Origin: Gammaproteobacteria bacterium | GTDB taxonomy: Bacteria > Pseudomonadota > Gammaproteobacteria > GCA-001735895 | Assembly: GCA_020354435.1 (NCBI GenBank) | Contig: CP070646.1 | Coordinates: forward strand, 3,285,427 to 3,333,483 | Direction: 5' to 3' | DNA length: 48,057 nt | Shown here: positions 8,339-15,449 of the stretch, piece by piece | Numbering within the stretch: the stretch's first letter is position 1 | How the letters are laid out: each line of letters starts with the position of its first letter | Made by a program: the position numbers and the translations under genes | The notes under the pieces: model-generated | Seen by the model: only the letters and a program-made list of their open reading frames with translations | The model's database searches: none | Told to the model about the DNA's origin: nothing

Positions 8339-9304
8339 TCAGGTGAGCACGATGCGACCGGCAACCTTGCGGTCTTTCAGCATCTGCAGGGCTGCCGGCA
8401 GATCGGTAAACGGCCGCGTATGACTAACCCTGGGTCGAATCTGCCCGGCTTCGAGCATCCCGGCAAGCCGCGGCCATTTGTCGGCGATAACTTGCGGGTT
8501 CTTCGCACAGGTAAGCCCGAACGACGAGCCCAGAGCGCTTTGGTGTTTGACGAGTAACTGGTTTAAACGCAGCGACGGTATCTTGCCGGAGGCAAAACCG
8601 AGAACGACAACGCGGCCGCCGTAGCGCAGAACACGCAGCGATTCCTCGAAAAAACCACCGCCAACGGGGTCGATAATGACATCCACACCGTCTGGCGCCT
8701 GTTGCTGGATTTCGTCGCTGAGATGACGCGAGCGCGATGAAACGAAGAAATCCGCGCCGCAATCCCGCGCTATTTTTTCCTTGGCACTATCGCTAACGCA
8801 GGCGACAACGCTGGCGTCGCGCTGTTTAGCCAGCTCGATGCAGGCCGATCCAACCGCACCCGCGGCACCACCGATGACAACGATATCACCCGCGGACACC
8901 CCGGCCCGCTCAAGCGCGAGTTCGGCCGAACCGTAAGACAGCGGGAAAGCCGCGGCTTCCGAGGCCGGTATCGATTCGGCGATACGAATGACCTGCGCGG
9001 CCGGCGCTACCACCTTGTCGGCATAACCACCGTACTTGACATAGGCGGCGACCTTGTCTCCCACGCGGAAACTGTCGACACCCTGTCCAAGCCGGGTAAT
9101 CCTGCCGGCAACTTCCATGCCGGGAACAAACGGAAGGTCGGGCCGCACCTGGTAACGCCCCGAGATTAATAAGAGATCTGCAAAGTTAACACCGCAGGCC
9201 TTGACCGTAATTTCCACCTGGCCTTCACCCGGTTCGGGGTCGGGCATGTTGCCCAGTTCGAGTTGATGAGGGCTGCCCCAGGTTACACATTTCCCGGCGC
9301 GCAT
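8339..9304 (-). CDS. NADPH:quinone reductase-like medium-chain dehydrogenase
   Basis: The 321-residue product belongs to the zinc-independent quinone oxidoreductase branch of the medium-chain dehydrogenase superfamily. It has the N-terminal GroES-like domain (VNFADLLLISGRYQ, PFVPGMEVAGRI), the nucleotide-binding Rossmann motif GGAAGAVGSACIELAK and the typical DVIIDPVGGG segment. The structural and catalytic zinc cysteines of alcohol dehydrogenases are missing, as expected for this branch. A GGGAGA ribosome site precedes the ATG. It probably reduces quinones or enones with NADPH in the cytoplasm. It stands alone, convergent with the SRPBCC gene. Confidence 0.88.
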   Translation of the reverse strand: MRAGKCVTWGSPHQLELGNMPDPEPGEGQVEITVKACGVNFADLLLISGRYQVRPDLPFVPGMEVAGRITRLGQGVDSFRVGDKVAAYVKYGGYADKVVAPAAQVIRIAESIPASEAAAFPLSYGSAELALERAGVSAGDIVVIGGAAGAVGSACIELAKQRDASVVACVSDSAKEKIARDCGADFFVSSRSRHLSDEIQQQAPDGVDVIIDPVGGGFFEESLRVLRYGGRVVVLGFASGKIPSLRLNQLLVKHQSALGSSFGLTCAKNPQVIADKWPRLAGMLEAGQIRPRVSHTRPFTDLPAALQMLKDRKVAGRIVLT

Positions 9305-9543
9305 AACTTCTCCCAGATTATCTAATCCGCTACAAACGGCTTTTTTGAATAACCAGTCTTGTCAAAATGACTCCCGCGGTCAAGCCACGGATTAACAAAT
9401 TTTTAAACTCGGAAAGTCTTAGTTGGGTATTGCAGATGCGGACAAAAGTAATTCAGAAATGGGCCATGGGTACGAAATACCCCGTTTCGCAGGATTGATC
9501 CCAAGCTGCGTATCAGTATGGATAATCCGAAATCAATTGGAAA

Positions 9544-9689
9544 TTTTTTGCCTGCTGGCCGTCGCGAGCATCGCAAGAGCAAGGCGGAGCTTTGCGCGAT
9601 GGCGCGAGCAGTACGGATTGGTACGCGAGCGTCTCGCGCAAAGGTCCAACGCCGCTATTGCGGTGCGCAGCAGGCCAGCAGGCAAAAAA
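9544..9689. repeat. 146-bp imperfect palindrome with 17-bp perfect terminal inverted repeats
   Basis: TTTTTTGCCTGCTGGCC at 9544-9560 is the exact reverse complement of 9673-9689. Inside, the two halves remain partly alignable: CATCGCAAGAGC on the left against CACCGCAATAGC on the complemented right, and both halves then carry CTTTGCGCGA. Near the centre GCGCGAG pairs with CTCGCGC around a GTAC...GTAC core. As RNA or single-stranded DNA it would fold into one long irregular hairpin. It may be a small non-autonomous mobile element or a large REP-type unit. Several short ORFs can be read through it on both strands, and I treat them as by-products of the repeat. Confidence 0.55.
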
Positions 9690-9714
9690 AAGGGCCGGCT
9701 TTTGCGGCCGGCCC
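9684..9714 (-). terminator. Strong rho-independent terminator, leftward
   Basis: Read leftward, GGGCCGGC (9714-9707) pairs perfectly with GCCGGCCC (9699-9692) around a 7-base loop and is followed at once by eight T residues (9691-9684). On the plus strand the hairpin is followed by AAAGTCG, so only the minus orientation terminates. No annotated gene ends here: the nearest leftward gene stops at 9970, some 255 bases upstream. This is the main evidence for a small RNA in between. Confidence 0.8.
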
Positions 9715-9789
9715 AAAGTCGTAATCGACAATTATAACCAAAGGAGGACATCGTGAGAGAGGTTAGGTGTTCTTAACCTTTAACACGAT
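9684..9789 (-). ncRNA. Candidate trans-acting small RNA, about 105 nt
   Basis: Leftward transcription from a TATATA element (9799-9794) would start near 9788. It would yield an RNA with four parts. First is a nested hairpin, outer stem ATCGTG/CACGAT (9789-9784 with 9755-9750) and inner stem AGGTTA/TAACCT (9779-9774 with 9765-9760). Second is an unpaired TCCTCCTT segment (9748-9741) complementary to ribosome-binding sites. Third is a small GTCG/CGAC hairpin (9729-9718). Fourth is the GC-rich terminator with a U8 tail, the usual Hfq-binding end. There is no convincing -35 box. The 180 bases upstream are very AT-rich. It matches no RNA family I can name. Confidence 0.4.
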
Positions 9790-9793
9790 TACT

Positions 9794-9969
9794 TATATAG
9801 GTCAGGATTTCAAAAAATCCAGAAAAATTTTGATAAACGGTAGAAAAAACAGTGTATGTGGACGCGTTTTTTGATCTCTTTTATTATTTTTTATCCCTAA
9901 ATTATTGATTTTAAATAAAATAATAGTGAGATCTTCAATTATCGGCTCGAATAAAAAAATTTTTTAAAT
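9794..9969. other. AT-rich intergenic stretch
   Basis: This stretch is far richer in A and T than its neighbours, with repeated A and T runs and a small GGATTT/AAATCC hairpin at 9805-9820. It holds no credible ORF. It lies downstream of the stop of the beta-hydroxyacid dehydrogenase gene and upstream of the candidate small RNA. It could act as an AT-rich promoter region or a binding region for nucleoid proteins. Together with the palindromic element and the plain 9305-9543 stretch it fills the largest gene-free interval in the window. Confidence 0.5.
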
Positions 9970-10839
9970 TTACTGTTTTCGCGTCAATCGGCGTATCAGG
10001 CTGGAGGTATCCCAGCGCCCACCACCCATTTCCTGAATCTCTCCGTAAAAGTCGTTAACAATGCGGGTGATTGGCAGCTCAGCACCGTTTCCCTCGGCCT
10101 CCTCGAGGCATATTGCCAGGTCCTTGCGCATCCAGTCGACCGCAAAACCGAAATCGAACTCGTCGTTGAGCATTGTATTACCACGGTTTTCCATCTGCCA
10201 CGAGCCCGCGGCGCCCTTGGAAATGACGTCGACGACCTTGTGCCCGTCGAGGCCGGCGCGCATCGCAAAATTCAATCCTTCAGACAGCCCCTGCACCAGA
10301 CCGGCTATACAGATCTGGTTGACCATCTTGGTTAACTGCCCGGCGCCGACATCGCCCAGCAATTCGGCCGCGCGCGCATAGCTCATAATGACCGGTCGCG
10401 CCGCCTCGAAAGTCGACTGATCGCCACCAATCATGACGGTCAACACGCCGTTTTCGGCGCCGGCCTGTCCGCCCGAAACCGGTGCATCGAGAAACGGCAC
10501 CTGCGACTTTGCCGCAATTTCGCGCGCGACGTTGGCCGACGCGGTCGTGTGGTCGACCAGAATCGCGCCGTCCTCGCAGCCGGCAAGCGCGCCGTCATCG
10601 CCATAAACAACCGAGCGCAGGTCGTCGTCATTACCAACGCACATGAAAACGAAATCCGCGTCCTCGGCGGCTTCGCGCGGCGTCGGCGCATGACTGCCAC
10701 CATATTCCTCGCACCATTTTTCGGCCTTGGCGGTAGTACGGTTGTAGACCCGGGTCTCGTAACCCGCTTTGGCGAGATGCCCGGCCATCGGATAACCCAT
10801 GACGCCGAGCCCGATAAAGGCGACTGATACTTTGCTCAT
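9970..10839 (-). CDS. Beta-hydroxyacid dehydrogenase (3-hydroxyisobutyrate dehydrogenase family)
   Basis: The 289-residue protein belongs to the NAD(P)-dependent beta-hydroxyacid dehydrogenases (3-hydroxyisobutyrate, tartronate semialdehyde and related substrates). It begins with the nucleotide-binding motif FIGLGVMGYPMAGHLAKAGY and continues with the substrate motif DAPVSGGQAGAENG and the catalytic-lysine segment GQLTKMVNQ. I choose the ATG at 10839 because AGGAG lies 5 bases upstream; an ATG at 10854 would place that site inside the gene. Substrate cannot be fixed from sequence. It follows uvrD by 69 bases on the same strand. Confidence 0.88.
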   Translation of the reverse strand: MSKVSVAFIGLGVMGYPMAGHLAKAGYETRVYNRTTAKAEKWCEEYGGSHAPTPREAAEDADFVFMCVGNDDDLRSVVYGDDGALAGCEDGAILVDHTTASANVAREIAAKSQVPFLDAPVSGGQAGAENGVLTVMIGGDQSTFEAARPVIMSYARAAELLGDVGAGQLTKMVNQICIAGLVQGLSEGLNFAMRAGLDGHKVVDVISKGAAGSWQMENRGNTMLNDEFDFGFAVDWMRKDLAICLEEAEGNGAELPITRIVNDFYGEIQEMGGGRWDTSSLIRRLTRKQ

Positions 10840-10908
10840 TTTCACTCCTGGCATTGAATGCTGCGGCGATTCTACACGATCGCCCGCTGGTGCGCCGCAG
10901 TTTTGCCG

Positions 10909-13080
10909 TCAGCTGGGCTGCAGGTTCGCCATGCTGGCGATCAGCCATTTGCTTCCGGCGGCTTCAAAATTGACCTGCACCCGCGATTGCGGGCCCTGGC
11001 CTTCGAGATTCAAAACGATGCCGTCGCCAAAGCGCGCGTGATTGACGCGCTGGCCGACGAACAAACCGGTATCGGCCTCGGCGCGTTCGTGCTGCAGATT
11101 CGTTGTCAGCTTTGCCACGGGACGCGTGAAGCTGGCCTTGGGCCGAATCTCCTGGATCAATTCATCCGGGATTTCTCGGACGAAGCGGGACAGCATATTG
11201 TAACTTTCGCCGCCGAACAGTCGCCGCACCTCGGCGCTGGTCACCACCAGTTGTTCACGCGCGCGGGTGATGCCGACATAACAAAGACGGCGTTCTTCTT
11301 CCATGCGCCCCGGCTCTTCGCTGGAACGCTGGTGCGGGAAAAGGCCCTCTTCCATGCCGACCAGGAACACCAACGGAAACTCGAGCCCCTTGACCGAATG
11401 CATGGTCATCAACTGTACGCAATCCTCCCAGGCATCGGCCTGGGCTTCGCCAGCCTCGAGCGCGGCATGTGCGAGAAAGGCGTCGAGCATACTCATGTTT
11501 TCTTCGACCAGCGCTTCGTACTCGAAGCTCTTGCCGGCACCGACCAGCTCCTGCAGGTTCTCGATGCGGGACTGGCCTTTTTCGCTTTGATCCTTTTTGA
11601 AATGCGTCTCGAGACCGCTCATCTCGATAATCGACCTGATTTGTTCGGAAAGGGGCAATTCCTTCAGATCAGTCGTCAGGCGGTGCACCAGGTCGATATA
11701 GGACTGCAGCGCACCGCGTGCGCGTGCGGTCAACTGCTCCGCGCCAACCAGCTCGACGGAAGCGGTCCACAGCGAGACCGAATGAGCGCGCGCATGCTGG
11801 CGAATTTCATCGATTGTTTTTTGCCCGATCCCGCGTGGCGGATGGTTAACGGTTCGCTCGAACGCGTGATCGGCGGTCGGGCTCGAAATCATGCGAAGAT
11901 AGGCCAGCGTATCCTTGATCTCGGCACGCTCGAAAAAGCGTAAGCCGCCGTACACACGGTACGGAATCCCGCGCGCGACCAGCGTTTCCTCGAACTGCCG
12001 CGATTGCGCGTTGGAGCGGTACAGCACCGCGACTTCATTGCGGCTACGGCCCTGCTCGACCCAGTTTTCGATACGGTCGACGACGAAACGCGCCTCGTCT
12101 TTTTCATTGTAAGCCGAATAAAACATGATCGGTTCGCCGGCATCGCTCTGGGTCCAGAGTTCCTTGCCGAGCCGCGACTGGTTATTATCGATCAATGCGT
12201 TTGCGGCCTTAAGTATGGTGCCGGTGGAACGGTAATTCTGTTCCAGCCGGATCACCAGGGTATTGGCGAAGTCCTGCTCGAAATGATGTATGTTTTCGAT
12301 GCGCGCGCCGCGCCAGCCGTAAATCGACTGATCGTCGTCGCCGACGACGAACACCGGCGTTTCGTTGCCGGCCATCAGACGCAGCCAGGCGTACTGGATC
12401 GCGTTGGTGTCCTGAAACTCGTCGACCAGAATATGCTGAAATCGACGTTGATAGTGTTCGCGAATATCATCGTTGTCACGAATCAGCTCGAGCGTGCGCA
12501 GCAACAGTTCGGCGAAGTCGACCACGCCATTGCGTCGGCATATGTCTTCATAGTGCCGGTAAATCTCGAGCATCTGTTGCTGGACCGGATCCTGCCCCGG
12601 GTCGATATGCGCCGGTCTCAATCCTTCGTCCTTGTTGTGATTGATATACCACTGCGCCTGTTTAGGCGGCCACCGAGCCTCGTCCAGGTCGAGCTGGCGA
12701 ACGACACGTTTGACCACGCGTAACTGATCGTCGCTGTCGAGGATCTGGAAGGCCTGCGGCAGCCCGGCGGCTTCGTAATGCAGGCGCAGAATTCGATGAG
12801 CCAGGCCATGAAAAGTGCCCACCCACATGGCCGCAGCGGAAATGCCGAGCAGGGATTCGACGCGCGCGCGCATCTCGCTGGCGGCCTTATTGGTGAAGGT
12901 CACCGCGAGTACGCTGAACGGCGACAGGCCGCCGACCTCGCAGGCCCAGGCGATGCGGTGCGTCAGCACCCGGGTCTTGCCGCTGCCGGCGCCGGCAAGC
13001 ACGAGGATATGCCCCGGCTCGGCGCTGACGGCTTCGCGCTGCCGATCGTTCAGATCATCGAGTAAGTGAGATACGTCCAT
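10909..13080 (-). CDS. uvrD: DNA helicase II
   Basis: UvrD is the 3'-5' superfamily 1A helicase that removes incised oligonucleotides in nucleotide excision repair and unwinds DNA in mismatch repair. The 723-residue product (E. coli 720) opens MDVSHLLDDLNDRQREAV, nearly as in E. coli. It has the Walker A motif GAGSGKT (residues 30-36), the TFTNKAA motif Ia, DEFQDTNAIQYAW (motif II), GDDDQSIYGWRGA (motif III), QNYRST (motif IV), HSVKGLEFP (motif V) and YVGITRARE (motif VI). The C-terminal Tudor-like domain (GQRVNHARFGDGIVLNLEG) is also present. All family hallmarks are intact. Confidence 0.97.
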   Translation of the reverse strand: MDVSHLLDDLNDRQREAVSAEPGHILVLAGAGSGKTRVLTHRIAWACEVGGLSPFSVLAVTFTNKAASEMRARVESLLGISAAAMWVGTFHGLAHRILRLHYEAAGLPQAFQILDSDDQLRVVKRVVRQLDLDEARWPPKQAQWYINHNKDEGLRPAHIDPGQDPVQQQMLEIYRHYEDICRRNGVVDFAELLLRTLELIRDNDDIREHYQRRFQHILVDEFQDTNAIQYAWLRLMAGNETPVFVVGDDDQSIYGWRGARIENIHHFEQDFANTLVIRLEQNYRSTGTILKAANALIDNNQSRLGKELWTQSDAGEPIMFYSAYNEKDEARFVVDRIENWVEQGRSRNEVAVLYRSNAQSRQFEETLVARGIPYRVYGGLRFFERAEIKDTLAYLRMISSPTADHAFERTVNHPPRGIGQKTIDEIRQHARAHSVSLWTASVELVGAEQLTARARGALQSYIDLVHRLTTDLKELPLSEQIRSIIEMSGLETHFKKDQSEKGQSRIENLQELVGAGKSFEYEALVEENMSMLDAFLAHAALEAGEAQADAWEDCVQLMTMHSVKGLEFPLVFLVGMEEGLFPHQRSSEEPGRMEEERRLCYVGITRAREQLVVTSAEVRRLFGGESYNMLSRFVREIPDELIQEIRPKASFTRPVAKLTTNLQHERAEADTGLFVGQRVNHARFGDGIVLNLEGQGPQSRVQVNFEAAGSKWLIASMANLQPS

Positions 13081-13154
13081 TCGCGGCGGGATTCATACAC
13101 AAGCCGACATTGTATCAATTCGGTTTGCTGACGTAAGCACTAAACAGACCCGGA

Positions 13155-13371
13155 AGAGTTCATCCCCGCGAAAGTGACCGCGTAGCGGTCATCCCGGAAG
13201 TTGCATCGCAACTATCCGGCATCTTTCACCGCTTTAGCGGTATCAACAACCAATTGTTTTCCCCGTACACTACAGGAAAGAATGTTTTTTCTGAAAATAG
13301 CGGGGTTTTTGGGAGATCCCGGCGGTCCGATGCATCGGTATGCGCTACGCGCATGCCGGGATGACATACCG
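13155..13371. repeat. Hairpin-rich REP-like intergenic mosaic
   Basis: This gene-free stretch upstream of uvrD is a series of short perfect inverted repeats with 3-4 base spacers: TGACCGC-GTA-GCGGTCA (13175-13191), GTTGC-ATC-GCAAC (13200-13212), ACCGC-TTTA-GCGGT (13228-13241) and ATGCGC-TAC-GCGCAT (13340-13354). There is also a 12-bp palindrome CCGATGCATCGG (13327-13338). The connecting bases recur as variants of ATCCCGG or CCGGGATGAC. Such mosaics are typical of dispersed intergenic repeats in proteobacteria. No credible ORF is present. Confidence 0.6.
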
Positions 13372-13372
13372 A

Positions 13373-13639
13373 TCAAAAACAGCCGTCGAGAATAATGCCG
13401 GGCTGCAAAGGTTCTTCGACAATCCGTTGACAGGCATTGATCGCGCGCCGGTTTTCCGGGCTGATCTGCAGCTTGGGCTGGGGCCGGTAAGCCTTGTCGC
13501 TGACGGTATTGAGCGGCTCGCCGCGATAGACGTAACTTGACGGCTGCTGCTGACGATTTTCACGCAAACTTTCGCTGCTATCGACAACCGGAGTAACAGG
13601 CCGGGTCCGCGGCTTTTCGAGGCTGATCGGGAGATGCAT
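13373..13639 (-). CDS. Small hypothetical protein
   Basis: This 88-residue reading (from an internal ATG; a GTG at 13666 would add nine residues) matches no family I can name firmly. It is Pro- and Arg-rich at the N-terminus (SLEKPRTRPVTPVVDS). A middle part is Gln- and Tyr-containing (QQQPSSYVYRG), and the C-terminal pattern is ISPENRRAINACQRIVE then GIILDGCF. The C-terminal pattern loosely recalls short conserved gammaproteobacterial proteins with a repeated RRAIxxYQ motif. No signal peptide or ribosome site is clear. It fills the space between the repeat mosaic and moaE on the same strand. Confidence 0.45.
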   Translation of the reverse strand: MHLPISLEKPRTRPVTPVVDSSESLRENRQQQPSSYVYRGEPLNTVSDKAYRPQPKLQISPENRRAINACQRIVEEPLQPGIILDGCF

Positions 13640-13724
13640 GCTTTTAGCCGAAACTGTGTAATTCACGGACCATGCTCGCAGCTATAAAGTTCAAGTGTCC
13701 AAAGTCGGTGGATGATACTGGAAA

Positions 13725-13744
13725 ATCGTCAAAATTTTGACGAT
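13725..13744. repeat. Perfect 20-bp palindrome downstream of moaE
   Basis: ATCGTCAAAATTTTGACGAT is its own reverse complement. It begins 6 bases beyond the moaE stop. Folded as RNA it gives an 8-bp stem with an AATT loop and a short T3-4 run on the minus strand, so it could be a weak terminator for moeA-moaE. Its symmetry equally suits a dimeric protein-binding site for the next small gene. Confidence 0.5.
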
Positions 13745-13749
13745 CAGGT

Positions 13750-14199
13750 TCACTTATCCCATTTTTTTTGTGCAAATAAGTCGCTTTCACGCGCGTCGAC
13801 CCAATGTTCGCCGCCGTCAGTGCTCTCCTTTTTCCAGAATGGCGCCTCGGTCTTGAGATAGTCCATGATGAATTCACAGGCGGCAAAGGCATCACCGCGA
13901 TGTGCGCTTGCGACCATGACGAGCACGATTTGGTCTACCGGCCTGAGCGAGCCGACGCGGTGTATGATGGCGAGATCCAGTACCTGCCAGCGCTCAAGGG
14001 CCTGGTCGGCAATCGCCGCCAGCGCCCTTTCGGTCATACCGGGGTAATGCTCCAGCCTCATCTCCTGCAGCGGGTCACCTTCGAGATCACGCACCAGGCC
14101 GATAAAAGTCGCGATCGCACCGACATCGCTGCGCCCGGCGATCAACTCACGCTGCAGCGCTACGCTATCGAAATCTTCCTGCTGTACCCGAATGATCAT
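13750..14199 (-). CDS. moaE: Molybdopterin synthase catalytic subunit
   Basis: MoaE is the large subunit of molybdopterin synthase; with thiocarboxylated MoaD it converts precursor Z (cPMP) into molybdopterin. The 149-residue product has the family segments GAIATFIGLVRD, LEHYPGMTERAL, IIHRVGSLRPVDQIVLV and the active-site stretch DYLKTEAPFWKKE with its conserved lysines. The start used is the ATG at 14199. A TTG at 14211 overlapping the moeA stop (TTGA) would add four residues and is also plausible. It follows moeA; moaD, moaA and moaC are not nearby. Confidence 0.93.
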   Translation of the reverse strand: MIIRVQQEDFDSVALQRELIAGRSDVGAIATFIGLVRDLEGDPLQEMRLEHYPGMTERALAAIADQALERWQVLDLAIIHRVGSLRPVDQIVLVMVASAHRGDAFAACEFIMDYLKTEAPFWKKESTDGGEHWVDARESDLFAQKKWDK

Positions 14200-14207
14200 C
14201 GCATTAT

Positions 14208-15440
14208 TCAACTGAAAAATTGCGCAAACGGTAAATAGTCTACCGTATCACCCTGGGTCACAGTCTGATTTTCGGCAATTTCGACGAAACCGTCGGCCCA
14301 TACGGTTGAAGTCAGAACCCCGGAATCCTGGTTCGGATAAATCTCGGCTACGGTTTGCTGACCTGCATCGGCCACCAGGCGCGCGCGCAGAAATTCGCGC
14401 CGGCTGTCCGGTTTCGGCCAGTCGAAGCCGGCCGTGACCGGCACGGCGACAGGTTTGCGCCAGGGGCGCCCCTGCATGATCTGGATTACCGGATTGACGA
14501 ACAGGCAGAAGGTTGCGAATACGCTGACCGGGTTGCCGGGTAATCCCATGAAAGCGGTGCCGTTAATCTGGCCGTAGGCCAGCGGCTTGCCGGGCTTGAT
14601 GCCGATTCGCCACATGCGCAGCTTGCCGAGCTTTTCAATGGCAATGCGCACATAGTCTTCCTCACCGACCGAAACCCCGCCGCTGGTGACCACCAGGTCC
14701 GCCTGGGTCGATGCGCTTAGCATAGCCGTTTTGGTCTCCTCGAGGGTATCACCAACCAGCCCCAGATCGACGATCTCGCAACCCATCGCGCTCAGCAGAC
14801 CGTGCAGGGTGTAACGATTCGAATCGTAAATCTTGTGTTTGGCCAGGCTTTGACCGGGCTCGACCAGTTCGTCACCGGTAAAAAACATGCCAACCCTGAC
14901 CGGCTCGTAAACCGGCAGGCTCTGCCGACCAACCGACGCCGCCAGGCCGATATCCTGTGCACGAAGGCGACAGCCCTGTTGCAGAATCGTCGCGCCGCGT
15001 TTGATGTCGTTGCCGGCGGGTCGAATATTGTCACCACTGGGTGGTCTGGCACTGAAACTTATTCCGTTGTCATCCACCTTCACCTGCTCCTGCATGATGA
15101 CAGCGTCCGCGCCTTGCGGAACCGGCGCACCGGTAAAAATACGCGCGGCGCTGCCCGCTTCGAGTGGCTCTGCCGCAGCGCCGGCCGGAATCCGCTGCGA
15201 TACCGGCAGGCGGGTACTATCCCCCGCGGCGAGATCCGAGGTATTAATGGCATAGCCATCCATCGACGACATGGCGCATCCGGGTACATCGATATCGGCC
15301 TCGATCGAATACGCCAGCACGGCGCCCAGCGCCTGCCGCAACGGCTGTTCGACGATCCTGCCAGTCGGCAGAATGCCGGCGGTCAATTGCCGCAGCGCTT
15401 CGTCATAGGCAAGCAGGGGCGAGTTGTCACAACGGGTCAT
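14208..15440 (-). CDS. moeA: Molybdopterin molybdenumtransferase
   Basis: MoeA inserts molybdate into adenylylated molybdopterin to form the molybdenum cofactor. The 410-residue product has the N-terminal MoeA signature (CAMSSMDGYAI), the domain II IPAGAAAEPLEAGSAARIFTGAP region split by short loops, the MogA-like domain with TSGGVSVGEEDYV, and PGNPVSVFATF followed by the C-terminal beta domain. Length is normal for the E. coli type. It is followed by moaE, with which it forms a two-gene cofactor unit, and lies 9 bases after the zeta-like P-loop gene on the same strand. Confidence 0.95.
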   Translation of the reverse strand: MTRCDNSPLLAYDEALRQLTAGILPTGRIVEQPLRQALGAVLAYSIEADIDVPGCAMSSMDGYAINTSDLAAGDSTRLPVSQRIPAGAAAEPLEAGSAARIFTGAPVPQGADAVIMQEQVKVDDNGISFSARPPSGDNIRPAGNDIKRGATILQQGCRLRAQDIGLAASVGRQSLPVYEPVRVGMFFTGDELVEPGQSLAKHKIYDSNRYTLHGLLSAMGCEIVDLGLVGDTLEETKTAMLSASTQADLVVTSGGVSVGEEDYVRIAIEKLGKLRMWRIGIKPGKPLAYGQINGTAFMGLPGNPVSVFATFCLFVNPVIQIMQGRPWRKPVAVPVTAGFDWPKPDSRREFLRARLVADAGQQTVAEIYPNQDSGVLTSTVWADGFVEIAENQTVTQGDTVDYLPFAQFFS

Positions 15441-15449
15441 GTCGGTTTC

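Noticed and set aside
9423-9751. Several overlapping 68-104 codon frames on both strands
   Set aside because: They run through the palindromic element and the terminator hairpin, differ in every frame, are very basic and lack conserved-looking patterns; they are best explained as by-products of the GC-rich repeat.
9741-9774. AAAGGAGG followed by GTG and seven codons on the plus strand
   Set aside because: The ribosome-like sequence is probably the complement of the anti-Shine-Dalgarno segment of the minus-strand RNA; a seven-codon ORF has no further support.
13155-13371. CRISPR-like array
   Set aside because: The repeats are short, differ from one another, and lack regular spacing or unique spacers.
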